DNA of 64,000 nt from NCBI RefSeq assembly GCF_018991925.1, contig NW_024738608.1, forward strand, positions 1,852,187 to 1,916,186, written 5' to 3'. Of the stretch, positions 32,383-43,628 are shown piece by piece. Position numbers and translations under genes: made by a program. How positions within the stretch are numbered: position 1 is the first letter of the stretch; the number at the start of each line of letters is the position of its first letter. This DNA is from Homarus americanus. Taxonomy: Eukaryota > Arthropoda > Malacostraca > Decapoda > Nephropidae. The notes under the pieces are model-generated. The model did not search any database, was not told where the DNA came from, and worked only from the letters and a program-made list of their open reading frames with translations.

Positions 32383-32504
32383 TCAATGTGAATCAAGTAT
32401 ACATGCGTATGGCTGTATGGGACTATTAAGCCGGATTATTCCTGAGTTTAATTACGGCGTATACTCACCAGGTCATATATCACACCAGTAACGAGGTGCT
32501 GGAG

Positions 32505-32986
32505 GTGGGGAGGGAAAAATGAAAGGAGTGAGAGTGGGAAAAAAGAATTGGGTGGAGGGACTGGAGAACTGGAGGGGAGGGATTTCGAGGAAAGGGTTGA
32601 GTGGAGGGAAAAAATGGAGGAGGAAGGGGAACTCGAGGAGGAGATGGGAAGAAAGTAGGAAGAAGAAATTTGGGGGAGAAGAGGGTAGGAGGGGGGGAGC
32701 GGGGGTGATTGGTCGATTGGGCCCCTGTCTTGATGTTTGGGATAGGTTGAGCTGGGGCCTAGTTGGACCCATTTGATGTACAGTACAACCAGGGAGAGGA
32801 AAGTGAAATAGGAGGAAGGAAGACTGAAGGAGGAATGAAAAGAGAGAGAGAATGGAGAACAGGGAGGAGAAGAGGAAGGGGATGGGGATGATTGCAATAC
32901 GAAGTGAGAGGGAGAGGGAAAACGATAAGAAATGTAAAAATATTTAGAATAAAGGTGAAAAAGAAGAGGAAGAGGTAGATAGGTAA

Positions 32987-33017
<31 letters not shown>
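32505..33017. repeat. polypurine tract ending in (GA)n
   Basis: G/A-rich sequence (GGAGG, GAGAGG, AGGAAG) runs from 32505 to 32930 with one balanced interruption at 32700-32790. It ends with (GA)n at 32993-33017. It is the purine counterpart of the preceding tract in inverted position. Confidence 0.85.
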
Positions 33018-33020
<3 letters not shown>

Positions 33021-33299
33021 CAGTACACCAGCAGCCACATTACAATCCCGTACTCTTGGCCAGCAGGTGTTTACATAATACAGGTAACACGTGTTTGCAC
33101 AGCGTCAAGAATACCGTGTGTAAATATTTCGTCAGATTGTCCAATAGGCTAGACTAAGCTTTATCTTGAAGCTTAATGTAGATATAAGACTTAATTGGCA
33201 GGTATAATAAAGTGATTGGTATGTGAATTGGTATACCTTATTATGCTTTCATACATAAATGATTGAGTAAATATGAAAATAATAATAATAATAAGAAGA

Positions 33300-33341
<42 letters not shown>

Positions 33342-33595
33342 TTAGTGGATGGAGGAACCACAAATTTTAGGCTGAATAAATCACTGGTGTTATTTTTTCC
33401 GTCTTTTTTAGCTCCACAAAATGACGTGATTTTTGTTATTTTAGGTAAACTTTGCAATGTAATGTTGAAATGGGTTAAAAAAAAAAAGACTTAATTAATG
33501 TTTCTAGTTTGGGTGTTTTGTTCTGAGTTTTTTTTTTGTATTTATTTCATTATTTATGTACATTAATATGACTGTTTTGTTTATGTGTCTTTGTA

Positions 33596-33598
<3 letters not shown>
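33018..33598. repeat. A/T-rich spacer with (AAT)n/(ATT)n
   Basis: AAT units meet ATT units at about 33278-33340 through AAGAAG. Elsewhere there is A/T-rich unique sequence with short homopolymers. No gene is supported. Confidence 0.7.

Positions 33599-33664
<66 letters not shown>
33599..33664. repeat. (TC)n microsatellite, about 33 units
   Basis: Uninterrupted TC dinucleotides. Confidence 0.98.
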
Positions 33665-33667
<3 letters not shown>

Positions 33668-33699
33668 TTATTAACTGATTTTTTTTAGTTAAGAATGCC

Positions 33700-34030
33700 A
33701 TTGCTATAACTTATTTGGGTCACCTCGATTAGTTAAATTAGGCTTATAGTTAGTTAGGTTAGTTTTAATTTAGTTAAGAGTAGTGTTAGTTAGGTGAAGT
33801 TAATATTAAACTAAGTTAGAGTCGAGGAAGTTAGATTAGAGTGGGCTAGGTTAGTTTAGTGTTAGTTTAAGATAGTGTTAGATTAATGTTAGTTTAAGTT
33901 AGTGTTTAGTGTTAGGTTAATGTTAGTTTAAGTTAATGTTAGGAGGTTAATGTTAGTTTCAGTTAATGTTAGGACGTTAATATTAGTTTAAGTGTAGGGC
34001 TAATATTAGTTTAAGTTAGTGTTAGGTTAA
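33700..34030. repeat. degenerate GTTAGT/GTTAGG repeat
   Basis: Repeated TTAGTT, GTTAGTGTTAGG and TTAATGTTAGTTTAAG blocks recur roughly every 25-35 bp with no rigid period. The GTTAG words recall the arthropod telomere word TTAGG but true TTAGG tandem runs are absent here. Confidence 0.65.
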
Positions 34031-34114
34031 AATCTAATTAACTTTATAAAGTTATTTCTGATATTTAACTTAATCCAATCAGGTATGTGCATTCATAAAT
34101 CACCAGCTATGAGG

Positions 34115-34170
34115 ATTAGAGGATTATAATCCTCTAATTAGCATTATAGATAATTATCTATAATGCTAAT
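34115..34170. repeat. two adjoining perfect palindromes (24 bp and 34 bp)
   Basis: Bases 34115-34138 form a perfect palindrome with half-site ATTAGAGGATTA. Bases 34137-34170 form a perfect 34-bp palindrome with half-site ATTAGCATTATAGATAA. They overlap by two bases, so the strand can form two neighbouring hairpins without loops. No protein or RNA role is assigned. Confidence 0.95.
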
Positions 34171-34314
34171 CTTTGTGAATCCTGACCCACGACGGCCGAG
34201 TTTATGTGAGTGGCTAATCCTTTTGCTTTCAGGACAAATTGGGGGAAAACCCATTGAATCCACTTTACTGTTATCAGCACGAAGGAAAAAAGACTTGGAC
34301 AGATTAATGTTAGT

Positions 34315-37300
34315 GTGAGTGTCCTGCCGTGTGTTGCTTTGTGTTGAGTATGGTCGGTCATGTAGTGTGTTGTGTTGTGTTGAGTATGGTCGGTCATGTA
34401 GTGTGTTGTGTATGGTCGGTCATGTAGTGTGTTGCTTTGTGTTGAGTATGGTCGGTCATGTAGTGTGTTGTGTTGTGTTGAGTATGGTTGGTCATGTAGT
34501 GTGTTGTGTTGTGTTGAGTATGGTTGGTCATGTAGTGTGTTGTGTTGTGTATGGTCGGTCATGTAGTGTGTTGTGTATGGTCGGTCATTTACTGTGTTGT
34601 GTTGTGTTGTGTATGGTCGGTCATGTAGTGTGCCAGTGTTGTATGGTCTGGTCAGTGTTGTTGTGTTGAGTAGTGTGTTGTGTCGGTCATGTAGTGTGTT
34701 GTGTATGGTCACGCATCATGTGTTGTGTTGTGTAGGGCCGGTCATCGTGTAGTGTGTCAGTAGTGTGTCATGAGTGTGTTGTGTCGCGTGTGCATGCTGT
34801 TGTGTTGAGTATGAGTCATGTCAGTACTTATGTAGTGTTGTGTTGTGTAGTGTCAGGCGGTCATAGGTTGGTCATGTAGTGTGTTGTGTATGGTTGGTCA
34901 TGTAGTGTGTTGTGTATGTATCTGGTCGCATGTAGTGTGTTGTGTTGGTTGGTATTATGTTGTGTTGTGCTGTGTGTTGTGTGGTTGTGTATGGTCGAGT
35001 AGTGTGTTGGGCGGTTGGTCATGTAGTGTGTTGTGTTGATATGGTCGGTCATGTATGTTAATGTGTGTGTGTGTATGGTCTATCGTTGGTGTTGTGTTGA
35101 GGCGGCATGTATCGTGTAGTGTGTTAGTTGTGTTGGTTGTAATTCATGTTGTGTATTTAGTGTGTTGTGTTGTATTGTGTGTATGGTTCATGGTGTGTTG
35201 TGTATGGTTGGTCATGTAGTGTGTTGTGTTGGTATGAATTCGGTCATGTAGTGTGTTGTGTTGTGTCGAGTATGGTTGGTCATGTTGGTTGTGTTGTGTA
35301 TGGTCGGTCATGTGTGTTGTGTGTGGTCGGTCATGTTGTGTATGGTCGGTCATGTAGTGGTCGTTGTAGTGTGTGTGTGAGTATGTAGTGTGTTGTGTTG
35401 TGTATGGTCGGTCATTTAGTGTGTTGTGTTGTGTATGGTCGGTCATGTGTGTGTGTTTGTGTTGGTCGGTCATGTAGTGTGTTGTGTTGTGTATGGTTGG
35501 TCATGTAGTGTGTTGTGTATGGTCGGTCATTAGTATGTTGGTGTTGTGTTGTGTATGGTTGGTGTGGTTGTGTATGGTTGGTCGGTGTTGTGTTGTGTAT
35601 GGCATGTAGTGTGTTGTGTTGTGTCATGAGTTGGTCATGTAGTGTGTTGTGTTGTGCATGGTCACCATTTAGTGTGTTGTGTTGTGTATGGTGGTCATGT
35701 AGTGTGTTGGTATGTGTTGGTCATGTAGTGTGTTGTGTTGTGGTATGGTCGGTCATGTGAGTGGTTGTGGTTGTGTATGGTATGGTCATGTAGTGTGTTG
35801 TGTTGGTATGGTCGGTCATTTGAGTGTGTTGTGTGTGTGTGTATGGTCGGTCATGAGTGTGTTGTGTTGTGTATGGTCGGTCATGTAGTGTGTTGTGTTG
35901 TGTTGAGTATGGTTGGTCATGTAGTGTGTTGTGTATGGTCGGTCATTTAGTGTGTTGTGTTGTGTTGTGTATGGTCGGTCATGTAGTGTGTTGTGTTGTG
36001 GTGTGTATGGTCGTAGTGAAGCATATGGTATGTGTTGTGTTGTGTATGTAGTCGGTCATGTAGTGTGTTGTGTTGTGTTGTATGGTTGGTCGCGTAGTGT
36101 GTTGTGTATGGTCGGTCATGTGGTGTGTTGTGTTGTGTATGGTCGGTCATGTAGTGTGTGTTGTGTTGTGTATGTGGTTGTGTCGGTCATTTAGTGTGTT
36201 GTGTAGCGGTCATGTAGTGTGTTTGTAGTCAGTATGGTTGTGTTGTGTATGGTCGGTCATGTGTGGGTTGTGTATGTGTGTGTGTGTGTTGTATGGTATG
36301 GTGTGTGTCATGTATGGTGTGTGTGTATAGTGGTTGTAGTGTGCGGTCATGTAGTGTGTGTTGTGTAGTGTGGTTGGTCATGTATGGTCGGTCATGTAGT
36401 GTGTTGTGTTGTGTATGGTTGGTCATGGTATCGTGTGTTGTGTATGGTCGGTATTTGTGTGTATGTTGGGTTGTGTGTTATGTATGGTCGGTCATTTGGT
36501 GTGTTGTGTTGTGTTGTGTATGGTCGCGGTAGTGTGTGTGTTGTGCATGGTCGGTCATGCGTAGGTTGGTTGTTGTGTTGTGTATAGTCAGGTCATGTAG
36601 TGTGTTGTGTTGTGTTGTGTATTTGGTCATGTAGTGTGTTGTGTATGGTCGGTCATGTAGTGTGTTGTGTTGTGTATGATGTATGGTTGGTCGTGTGTTG
36701 TGTTGTGTATAGTGGTCGGTCATGGTATGGTAGTTGTAGTTGTGTATGGTCGGTCATTTAGTGTGTGTTGTGTTGTGTATGGTCGGTCATGTAGTGTGTT
36801 GTGTTGTGTATGGTCGGTCATGAGTGTGTTGGTTGTGTTGAGTATGTTGGTCATGTAGTGTGTCGGTCATTTAGTGTGTTGTGTTGTGTTTGTGTATGGT
36901 CGGTCATGTGTGTGTTGTGTTATGTATGGCGGTCATGTAGTGTGTTGTGTTGTGTATGGTCGGTCATGTAGTGTGTTGTGTATGATCGGTCATGGGCGTG
37001 TTGTGTTGTGTATGGTCGGTCATGAGTGTGTTGTATTTAATAGTGTTGTGTATGGTCGGTCATTTAGTGTGTGTGTTGTGTTGTGTATGGTCGGTCATGT
37101 CGGTCGCTGTGTATTGTGTCGGTCATTAGTGTGTGTTGTGTGGTGTATGATGTTGTGTTGTGTATAGTCGTAGTCATGTAGTGCATTATGTGTGGTCATG
37201 TGTGTGTTGTGTGTGTGTATGATATGGTGTGTTGTGTTGTGTTGAGTATGGTCGGTCATGTAGTGTGTTGTGTTGTGTATGGTCGGTCATGTAGTGTGTT

Positions 37301-38330
37301 GTGTTGTGTTGAGTATGGTTGGTCATGTAGTGTGTTGTGTTGTGTATGGTCGGTCATGTAGTGTTGTGGGTGTGTATGCGGTCATGTAGTGTGTTGTGTT
37401 GTGTTGGTGGGTATGTGTGTGTGTGTTGTGTATGGTCGGTCATGTAGTGTGTTGTGTTGTGTATGGTCGGTCATGGTGTGTTGTGTTGTGTTGAGTATGG
37501 TTGGTATGTGTGTGTGTTGTGTGTATGGTCGGTCATGTGGCGTGTTGTGTTGTGTATGTCGGTCATGTAGTGTGTTGTGTTGTGTATGATCGGTCATGTA
37601 GGTGTTGTGTTGTGTATGGTCGGTCATGTAGTGTGTGTGTTGTGTATGATCGGTCATGTAGTGTGTTGTGTTGTGTATGGTCGGTCATGTGGTGTGTGTG
37701 TTGTGTATGGTCGGTATGCGGTGTTGTGTGTTGGTCGGTGTGGTGTGTGTGTTGTGTATGGTCGGTCATGTGTGTGTTGTGTTGTGTATGATCGGTCATG
37801 TAGCGTGTTGTGTTGTGTATGGTCGGTCATGTAGTGTGTTGTGTTGTGTATGGTCGGTCATGTAGTGTGTTGTGTTGTGTATGATCGGTCATGTAGTGTG
37901 TTGTGTTGTGTATGGTCGGTCATGTAGTGTGTTGTGTTGTGTATGATCGGTATTGTAGTGTGTTGTGTTGTGGTGTGTTGTGTTGTGTATGGTTGGTCAT
38001 GTAGTGTGTTGTGTTGTGTATGATCGGTCATGTAGTGTGTTGTGTTGTGTATGGTCGGTCATGGTGTGTTGTGTTGTGGTGTGTTGTGGTGTGTATGGTT
38101 GGTCATGTAGTGTGTTGTGTTGTGTTGTGTATGGTCGGTCATGTGATGTGTTGTGTTGTGTATGGTCGGACATGTGGTATGTTGTGTTTTGTATAGTCGG
38201 TCATGTGGTGTGTTGTGTTGTGTATGGTCGGCCATGTGGTATGTTGTGTTTTGTATAGTCGGTCATGTGGTGTGTTTTCAGTCATGTGTTGTGTTGTGTT
38301 GTGTGTCCATCCTCGTGTTGTGTTATAATA
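34315..38330. repeat. ~31-bp GT-rich minisatellite array (GGTCGGTCATGTAGTG)
   Basis: The unit is about 31 bp, with TATGGTCGGTCATGTAGTG followed by one to three TGTTGTG blocks, so length varies in 5-bp steps. A variant carries GAGTATGGTTGGTCATG. The ends (34.32-34.7 and 37.7-38.25 kb) are regular, while the middle is full of one- to few-base gaps. ORFs encode Cys/Val/Met or His/Thr/Gln strings and I reject them. Confidence 0.95.
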
Positions 38331-38365
38331 CCTTACAGAATTTACGTAAATACCTCACTCGGTTA

Positions 38366-38369
38366 ATTA

Positions 38370-38457
<88 letters not shown>
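38366..38457. repeat. (ATT)n microsatellite, about 30 units
   Basis: Uninterrupted ATT units adjacent to the 3' end of a minus-strand LINE fragment, so it may derive from the LINE's (TAA)n tail. Confidence 0.97.
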
Positions 38458-38459
<2 letters not shown>

Positions 38460-38460
<1 letters not shown>

Positions 38461-38720
38461 AACCAGTACGTGTTAACAGTATATTAGTTGTTTTAATAAT
38501 TTAACCATGGTTGTGTTGAGGTGAAACAAAAATATTAATACTTAGACAATAATTATTTTTTTAAGAGATGATTTAAAGGGAGGGAGCATAGTCTTTGCTC
38601 CGACGGGTGGGGGTAAGTTGTTCCACACCTTCACGCCGTGATATTTTATGGAGGTCTGGGACTGAGAGGTGATTGGATTGTGTTTTCTGGCAAATGTGTT
38701 TGAGTGTAGGAATAATGCAA
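38460..38720 (-). mobile_element. LINE 3' fragment, minus strand
   Basis: Read on the minus strand, bases about 38718 to 38570 give one frame: ARKHNPITSQSQTSIKYHG, then VKVWNNLPPPVGAKTM, then LPPFKSSLKKIIIV and a stop. VWNNLP followed by FK..LKK is the common C-terminal end of CR1/L2-group non-LTR retrotransposon proteins. A short A/T-rich 3' untranslated region runs to 38460 and abuts a trinucleotide tail. The 5' truncation is near 38720. The family is distinct from the other LINEs in the window. Confidence 0.7.
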
Positions 38721-38825
38721 GTAGTACTCACATGCATACACGCCCACAGTCACAAGTACACGCAATCACACGTATATGCAGTCACACGAACAAGCACAAT
38801 CACCACCCTAATCCATTCACATTTC
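38721..38825. other. spacer with CA-rich words
   Basis: Short stretch of CACACG/CACAAG words; no gene supported. Confidence 0.5.
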
Positions 38826-39185
38826 TTATCTCCTCTTTTCCTCCTCCCCCTTCCTTCCTTCCTTCCTACCCCTTTACCACTCTTTCTTTTCTACCCACTT
38901 CCTTCCCTAACTACCTCTCTCTCTAACCTTTCCTCTCTTACCTACCTCTATGCCATCCTCCACTCAGCCCCCCCCCACCCCCGTCTTTCTAACCCTTTCC
39001 TTTCCCTACCCTCTCCCTAACCCCCCTCCTCTCTACTCCTCCCCTACCCCTCCTTCCTACTTCTCTCTCTTCCTCCCCAGCTCAACTTGCCTCCCTCCTC
39101 ATATCCATCCTCCTCCTCCTCTCTACCCTCTCCTTCCTCCTTCCCCACCTGCTTCTGCCCTCTACCCCTCCCCCCCTTCCCATAA
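38826..39185. repeat. polypyrimidine tract
   Basis: C/T-rich sequence with CTTCC and CCTCC words, almost lacking G on the plus strand. Confidence 0.88.
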
Positions 39186-39339
39186 TGGACGGGAGGTAAG
39201 GTGGTCAGACCAGGTGTATTCACGTCACAATTACCTGGACACGCCCACACCCATTTTCACCCAATTTGGCCATAGGTGCCCATTTTACCTCCCTCGTAAC
39301 TAGGCCATCAGTCTGAAGGCCTGCTCAAGCAGTAACGCT

Positions 39340-39340
39340 A

Positions 39341-39395
<55 letters not shown>
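39340..39395. repeat. (GT)n microsatellite, about 27 units
   Basis: Uninterrupted GT dinucleotides. Confidence 0.97.
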
Positions 39396-39397
<2 letters not shown>

Positions 39398-40255
39398 GTA
39401 TGGTTGAATGTGTGTGTTTTTTGTATGTAAGTATGTGTATTCAGGTGTAATCAAAAGGTACTACTTGAGTGCGTACCATATAGTCCAATAATTTATCTTA
39501 TATTCAAGTGTAAGCTGTAGGGTTAAGTCGTAGGGTAATGCTTAAATGCGTATCTTAGAAATGAGTGTGTGTTCCAGGGCTAAGTATGTATGTACAGTAG
39601 GTTACGCTTGGGTGTGTATTCTAAGTAACTTGGAGAGTAGCCCTTGTGTACATACCTTAGAAGTGAGTGAGTTATAAGTGTATTAAGTGTTTGTGGTTAA
39701 GCTAAGTGCGTTTTTGGATGAGTGTGTGTTTCAGTGAAGCTTGAGTGCGTGAACAAGTGTTGGGTGTGTATACTCTACGCTTGAGTGTAAGCTTAAACTA
39801 TGTACAATCTTAAGAGAGTGAATGAGTACTCGCCATTAAGTCTGATCTCTCCCTCAAGGTGAAGTGGGAGTTAATTCTCAAACTGTTATTATCTTCCGCT
39901 TGAGTGTTGACTTAGAGGGGGAGTGAACGCCCCTCGGTATGTGGCGTCAAGATTAGCGTGGAGAGGCACTTGAAGTTAAGCGCTAATTAGACACTATAGG
40001 TGAACTAACACTTGAACCTGAGATGTAACTTCTGATTCACAGGTGGAGTATTACTGGAGTGGGGGTGTTAACTGTACTCTTAAGCTACAGGTGAAATAGT
40101 ACTCAAGTGGTTGTTTGAAGTGTAAGCTAATATTATAGTTGGGGTGTTATTTGAGTTTGAGTGCGGACCGCGTACTCAAGGGTTACTATTGAGGCATTGC
40201 TTGAGTTTTATTAAGTGCTCGAGGACTACCGGTGAGTTACTGCTTAAACCTTCTT
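39396..40255. other. spacer with scattered TTGAGTG words
   Basis: A stretch of about 860 bp without a supported gene. TTGAGTG or its variants recur at about 39465, 39747, 39782, 39902 and 40150, often with GCGTA or TAAGC after them. It looks like an old, strongly diverged repeat. Confidence 0.4.
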
Positions 40256-40328
40256 CTCTCCTTCCTTCCTTCCTTCCTTCCTTCCTCCTCCTCCTCCTCC
40301 TCCTCCTCCTCCTCCTCCTCCTCCTCCT
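40256..40328. repeat. (CTTC)n then (CTC)n microsatellite
   Basis: About seven CTTC units pass into about fourteen CTC units. Confidence 0.95.
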
Positions 40329-40379
40329 GCCCTCCCTCTTTTACCACAGATAGTCATACAGACATAATAAACAAATTTA

Positions 40380-40382
<3 letters not shown>

Positions 40383-40432
<50 letters not shown>

Positions 40433-40591
40433 ATACTTATACAGAAAATTTCTCTTTCTATCTCTCTCTCAGGTGAATACAATTGTGAGTCATCATACAA
40501 ACACAAATGAGACCTCCCACACATAAAGACCCGCCCCTCCCCAGCCACCCACTCACCGCCCTCCTCGCGCGCACTCACACACACACGACCC

Positions 40592-40627
<36 letters not shown>
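40383..40627. repeat. (CA)n microsatellites, two runs
   Basis: CA runs at about 40383-40430 and 40592-40627 are separated by a C-rich stretch with CT words. Confidence 0.92.
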
Positions 40628-40628
<1 letters not shown>

Positions 40629-40734
40629 CCCTCTACTGTCACCATTACTGTGTTAAGGTACCCAACATGTCGTCAACAACCGATAATTTTGGCCGTCAGC
40701 CTCCTGGTCGGGTGTGGTGTTAGTCTATCACCTG

Positions 40735-40783
40735 ATTGGTGAGTCTCAAACAGGGGGATTGGTTAGTTGAAGCTCCTGCCAAT
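40735..40783. promoter_or_regulatory. cluster of three CCAAT words
   Basis: ATTGG at 40735-40739, ATTGG at 40758-40762 and CCAAT at 40779-40783 are spaced 23 and 21 bp apart in otherwise unique sequence. No TATA box or gene start is visible downstream, so promoter function is only a possibility. Confidence 0.25.
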
Positions 40784-40837
40784 CACTGCTCTCGCTGTAT
40801 GGGAGACACCAGTGGGTCACATGTATACTCACGACTA

Positions 40838-40975
40838 TCATTTATACCTTTAATTGTGTCACTTGTATACCCAAGATTGTGTAACATGTATACCCACGAT
40901 TGAGTCACACGTATATCCACGACTGGGTCACATGTATACCCAGGACTGTGACATGTATACTTGCAACTATGCGTT
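40838..40975. repeat. ~23-bp minisatellite (CATGTATACCCACGA)
   Basis: About six imperfect copies of GTCACATGTATACCCACGACT. GTATAC is palindromic. The copies are diverged from each other. Confidence 0.85.
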
Positions 40976-41117
40976 TCATGTAGGAACTAATTTCAATAGA
41001 GTGTTACCCGACATGAGCTGACATGCACAGGCCTATTGCAGACTGCTTATTTTCTTATGTTATGCTCCTATGTTCACAAGAGAGGCTGTTGTGTTGTAAA
41101 GCGGAATGGGACACGTA

Positions 41118-41238
41118 TCCACTCCTCCTCCTCCTCCCCCCCTCCCCTCACCCGTATTTAGCTCCCTCCCCTCCTCCTCCCCCTCCTCTCCCTCCCCCCA
41201 CCCTCCCCTCTCCCCTCCCCCCCTCCCCCCCCTCCCAA
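41118..41238. repeat. C-rich polypyrimidine tract
   Basis: CTCCTCC then CCCTCCCC runs; the complement has many G runs of 3-6. Confidence 0.9.
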
Positions 41239-41505
41239 AGCAACCACCTGACATATAATAAAAAATGTGTTAAAACTTAATTTGATTGTTTGTTTTTATG
41301 TGAGATATTGTTTTTGAGACTTGACTTTGCAGAGGAAACTTGCCTTAATGTAAACAGTTGAGAAATATCTCTCTAACAGTACCTGAGAGATATGAAGGTG
41401 CTAAGTCTTATGCTATCTTCTCTCTTTCCTTCTCCATATGTTGTATGGGAGAAATCAGGATCTATGTATCAAGTTATAATTTATTCAACAAGTAATAATA
41501 TTGGT

Positions 41506-41510
<5 letters not shown>

Positions 41511-41588
<78 letters not shown>
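41511..41588. repeat. (CT)n microsatellite, about 39 units
   Basis: Uninterrupted CT dinucleotides. Confidence 0.98.
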
Positions 41589-41593
<5 letters not shown>

Positions 41594-41967
41594 CGTTTAG
41601 GTTTAGTAATTCATGATAACATTTTATTTTTTATTTATTCTAAGTAAATATGTCAGGTAACCAAGAGTCTGTAGCTCATTAAGTAGTCACAGACAAAGAG
41701 CTAAGTAAGTCAGGGTGTGTCAAAGGGCAATGACCTACTTTGTGTTTGTTTTGTGGTTGTGCACCAGATAACTCACCATCGTCATGACTCAACTATATAC
41801 CTGTAAACGGGGGAGGTGTGGGGGTTATTGTCTACGAGCCGGATTCTTAGATACTTAAGATAAAAAAAAATCTTAAAATTTACGCTGAGACTCTACCTTA
41901 ATTAGATACGTTTAATTAGCATCTATTTTGGGGGTAGAATTATGAGAATCTTTTAATTAATTTAATC

Positions 41968-41973
<6 letters not shown>
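41589..41973. other. unique spacer
   Basis: Balanced to A/T-rich sequence with no supported gene. Confidence 0.5.

Positions 41974-42027
<54 letters not shown>
41974..42027. repeat. (CT)n microsatellite
   Basis: Uninterrupted CT dinucleotides, about 27 units. Confidence 0.97.
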
Positions 42028-42028
<1 letters not shown>

Positions 42029-42729
42029 ATGGCCCAGAAGAGACATTCCCAGGAATTGGTCTTAGATGAACACCTTGACATCAATGAAAGAATGTCAGTG
42101 AGTTGACAAGGAATGGAGTCATGTACGTAATGTATGTATGTCATGATGATTATTATTCTGTTATTCATGATGGACGTGATGTTAAAAGTGCATGAGTTGT
42201 ACTGATGTATGTTGTATGTGCTGAACCATATTGTTTTAACGCATAAGAGATCGTGTGTATTCATGACGTGTGTGATATATGTATGACATGTAGTAGGAGT
42301 TAAGAGATGAGAAGTAACAACAGACACAAACAGTAGAAACAGGCATAAGGAAACAGGACAAGACAGGCAGATATAGGAATATATAGAGATATACATACAC
42401 AAAAATAGACTGGCCAAACGACACACACACACACGCACAGTTATAGTCGCATAGAAACGGACAGAAAAAAGATTAATAAAAAATGCCGTGTAATCAGGTC
42501 GTGGTTAATTAAAGGAGTTATTACGTTAGTCTGATTGCTAGTTCAGTCCACGGAGGTCAATATGGAGGTCATTAAGGATAATTGAGGAGGCAAATTAAAT
42601 ACTCAATCACCAGGGTGTATAAATTGCAGATCCACTTACGTATGTTTCCTCTTCACCTCCCCCACCTAGCCCAAGCCCCAGCAATACCCACCCCTCCTCA
42701 CCAGCCCTCCTCACCTACCTAGCCTAACA
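42028..42729. other. unique spacer
   Basis: Mixed sequence with a short (CA)n at about 42421-42436. Minus-strand ORFs have biased composition and are not recognised. Confidence 0.5.
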
Positions 42730-43628
42730 GCCCACCTCACCTGTACCCACCCCACCATCTCACCTCACCTGTACCACCCCACCACCTCACCTTACCTGTA
42801 CCACCCCACCATCTCACCTCACCTGTACCACCCCACCACCTCACCTTACCTGTACCACCCCACCATCTCACCTCACCTGTACCACCCCACCACCTCACCT
42901 TACCTGTACCACCCCACCACCTCACCTCACCTGGCCCGCCCACCCTGCCTCATCTCACCTGTACCACCCACCACCTCATCTCACCTGTACCACCCCACCA
43001 CCTCATCTCACCTGTACCACCCCACCACCTCACCTCCCACCTGTACCACCCCCACCACCTCATCTCCACCTGTACTACCCCGCCTCACCTTACCTGTACC
43101 ACCCCACCACCTCACCTCACCTGTACCACCCCACCACCTCACCTCCACCTGTACCACCCCACCACCTCACCTCCACCTGTACCACCCCATCACCTCATCT
43201 CACCTGTACCCACCCACCACCTCATCTCACCTGTACCACCCCACCACCTCACCTCACCCCTTAACACCCACCACCTCCACCTCATCGTTTCTTACCACCC
43301 ACCACCTCATCATCACCTGTACCACCCCACCACCTCACCTCCACCTGTACCACCCCCACCACCTTATCTCACCTGTACCACCCCACCACCTCACCTTACT
43401 GTACCACCCCACCACCTCCCACCTCATCTGCCCACCCCACCACCTCCCTCACCTGTACCCACCCACCACCTCACCTTACCTGTACCACCCCACCACCTCA
43501 CCTCACCTCCACCTGTACCACCACCTTATCTCACCTGTACCACCCACCACCTCACCTCACCTGTACCTCCACCACCTTATCTCACCTGTACCACCCCACC
43601 ACCTCACCCCACCCACCACCCCACCAGC
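42730..43628. repeat. 27-bp minisatellite (CACCTGTACCACCCCACCA)
   Basis: About 33 copies of a 27-bp unit made of CACCTGTACC, ACCCCACCACC and TCACCT. Between about 42770 and 42920 two unit types alternate (CATCTCACCTCACC and CACCTCACCTTACC), giving a 54-bp higher-order unit. The plus strand has few G; the minus strand is made of GGTGGGGTGG and GAGGTGAGG. Confidence 0.95.

Noticed and set aside
31775..32491. 205-238 codon Pro/Ser-rich ORFs suggesting a mucin or extensin
   Set aside because: Polypyrimidine composition leaves all plus frames free of stops. No signal peptide or regular repeat unit is visible.
33273..33494. ORF after (ATT)n with poly-Ile start
   Set aside because: The first part is microsatellite and the rest shows no recognised domain.
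34158..38476. Cys-Val-Val-Tyr-Gly-Arg-Ser ORFs in the GT-rich array
   Set aside because: Products of a 31-bp unit with variable length. Frames change constantly and the reverse strand is equally open.
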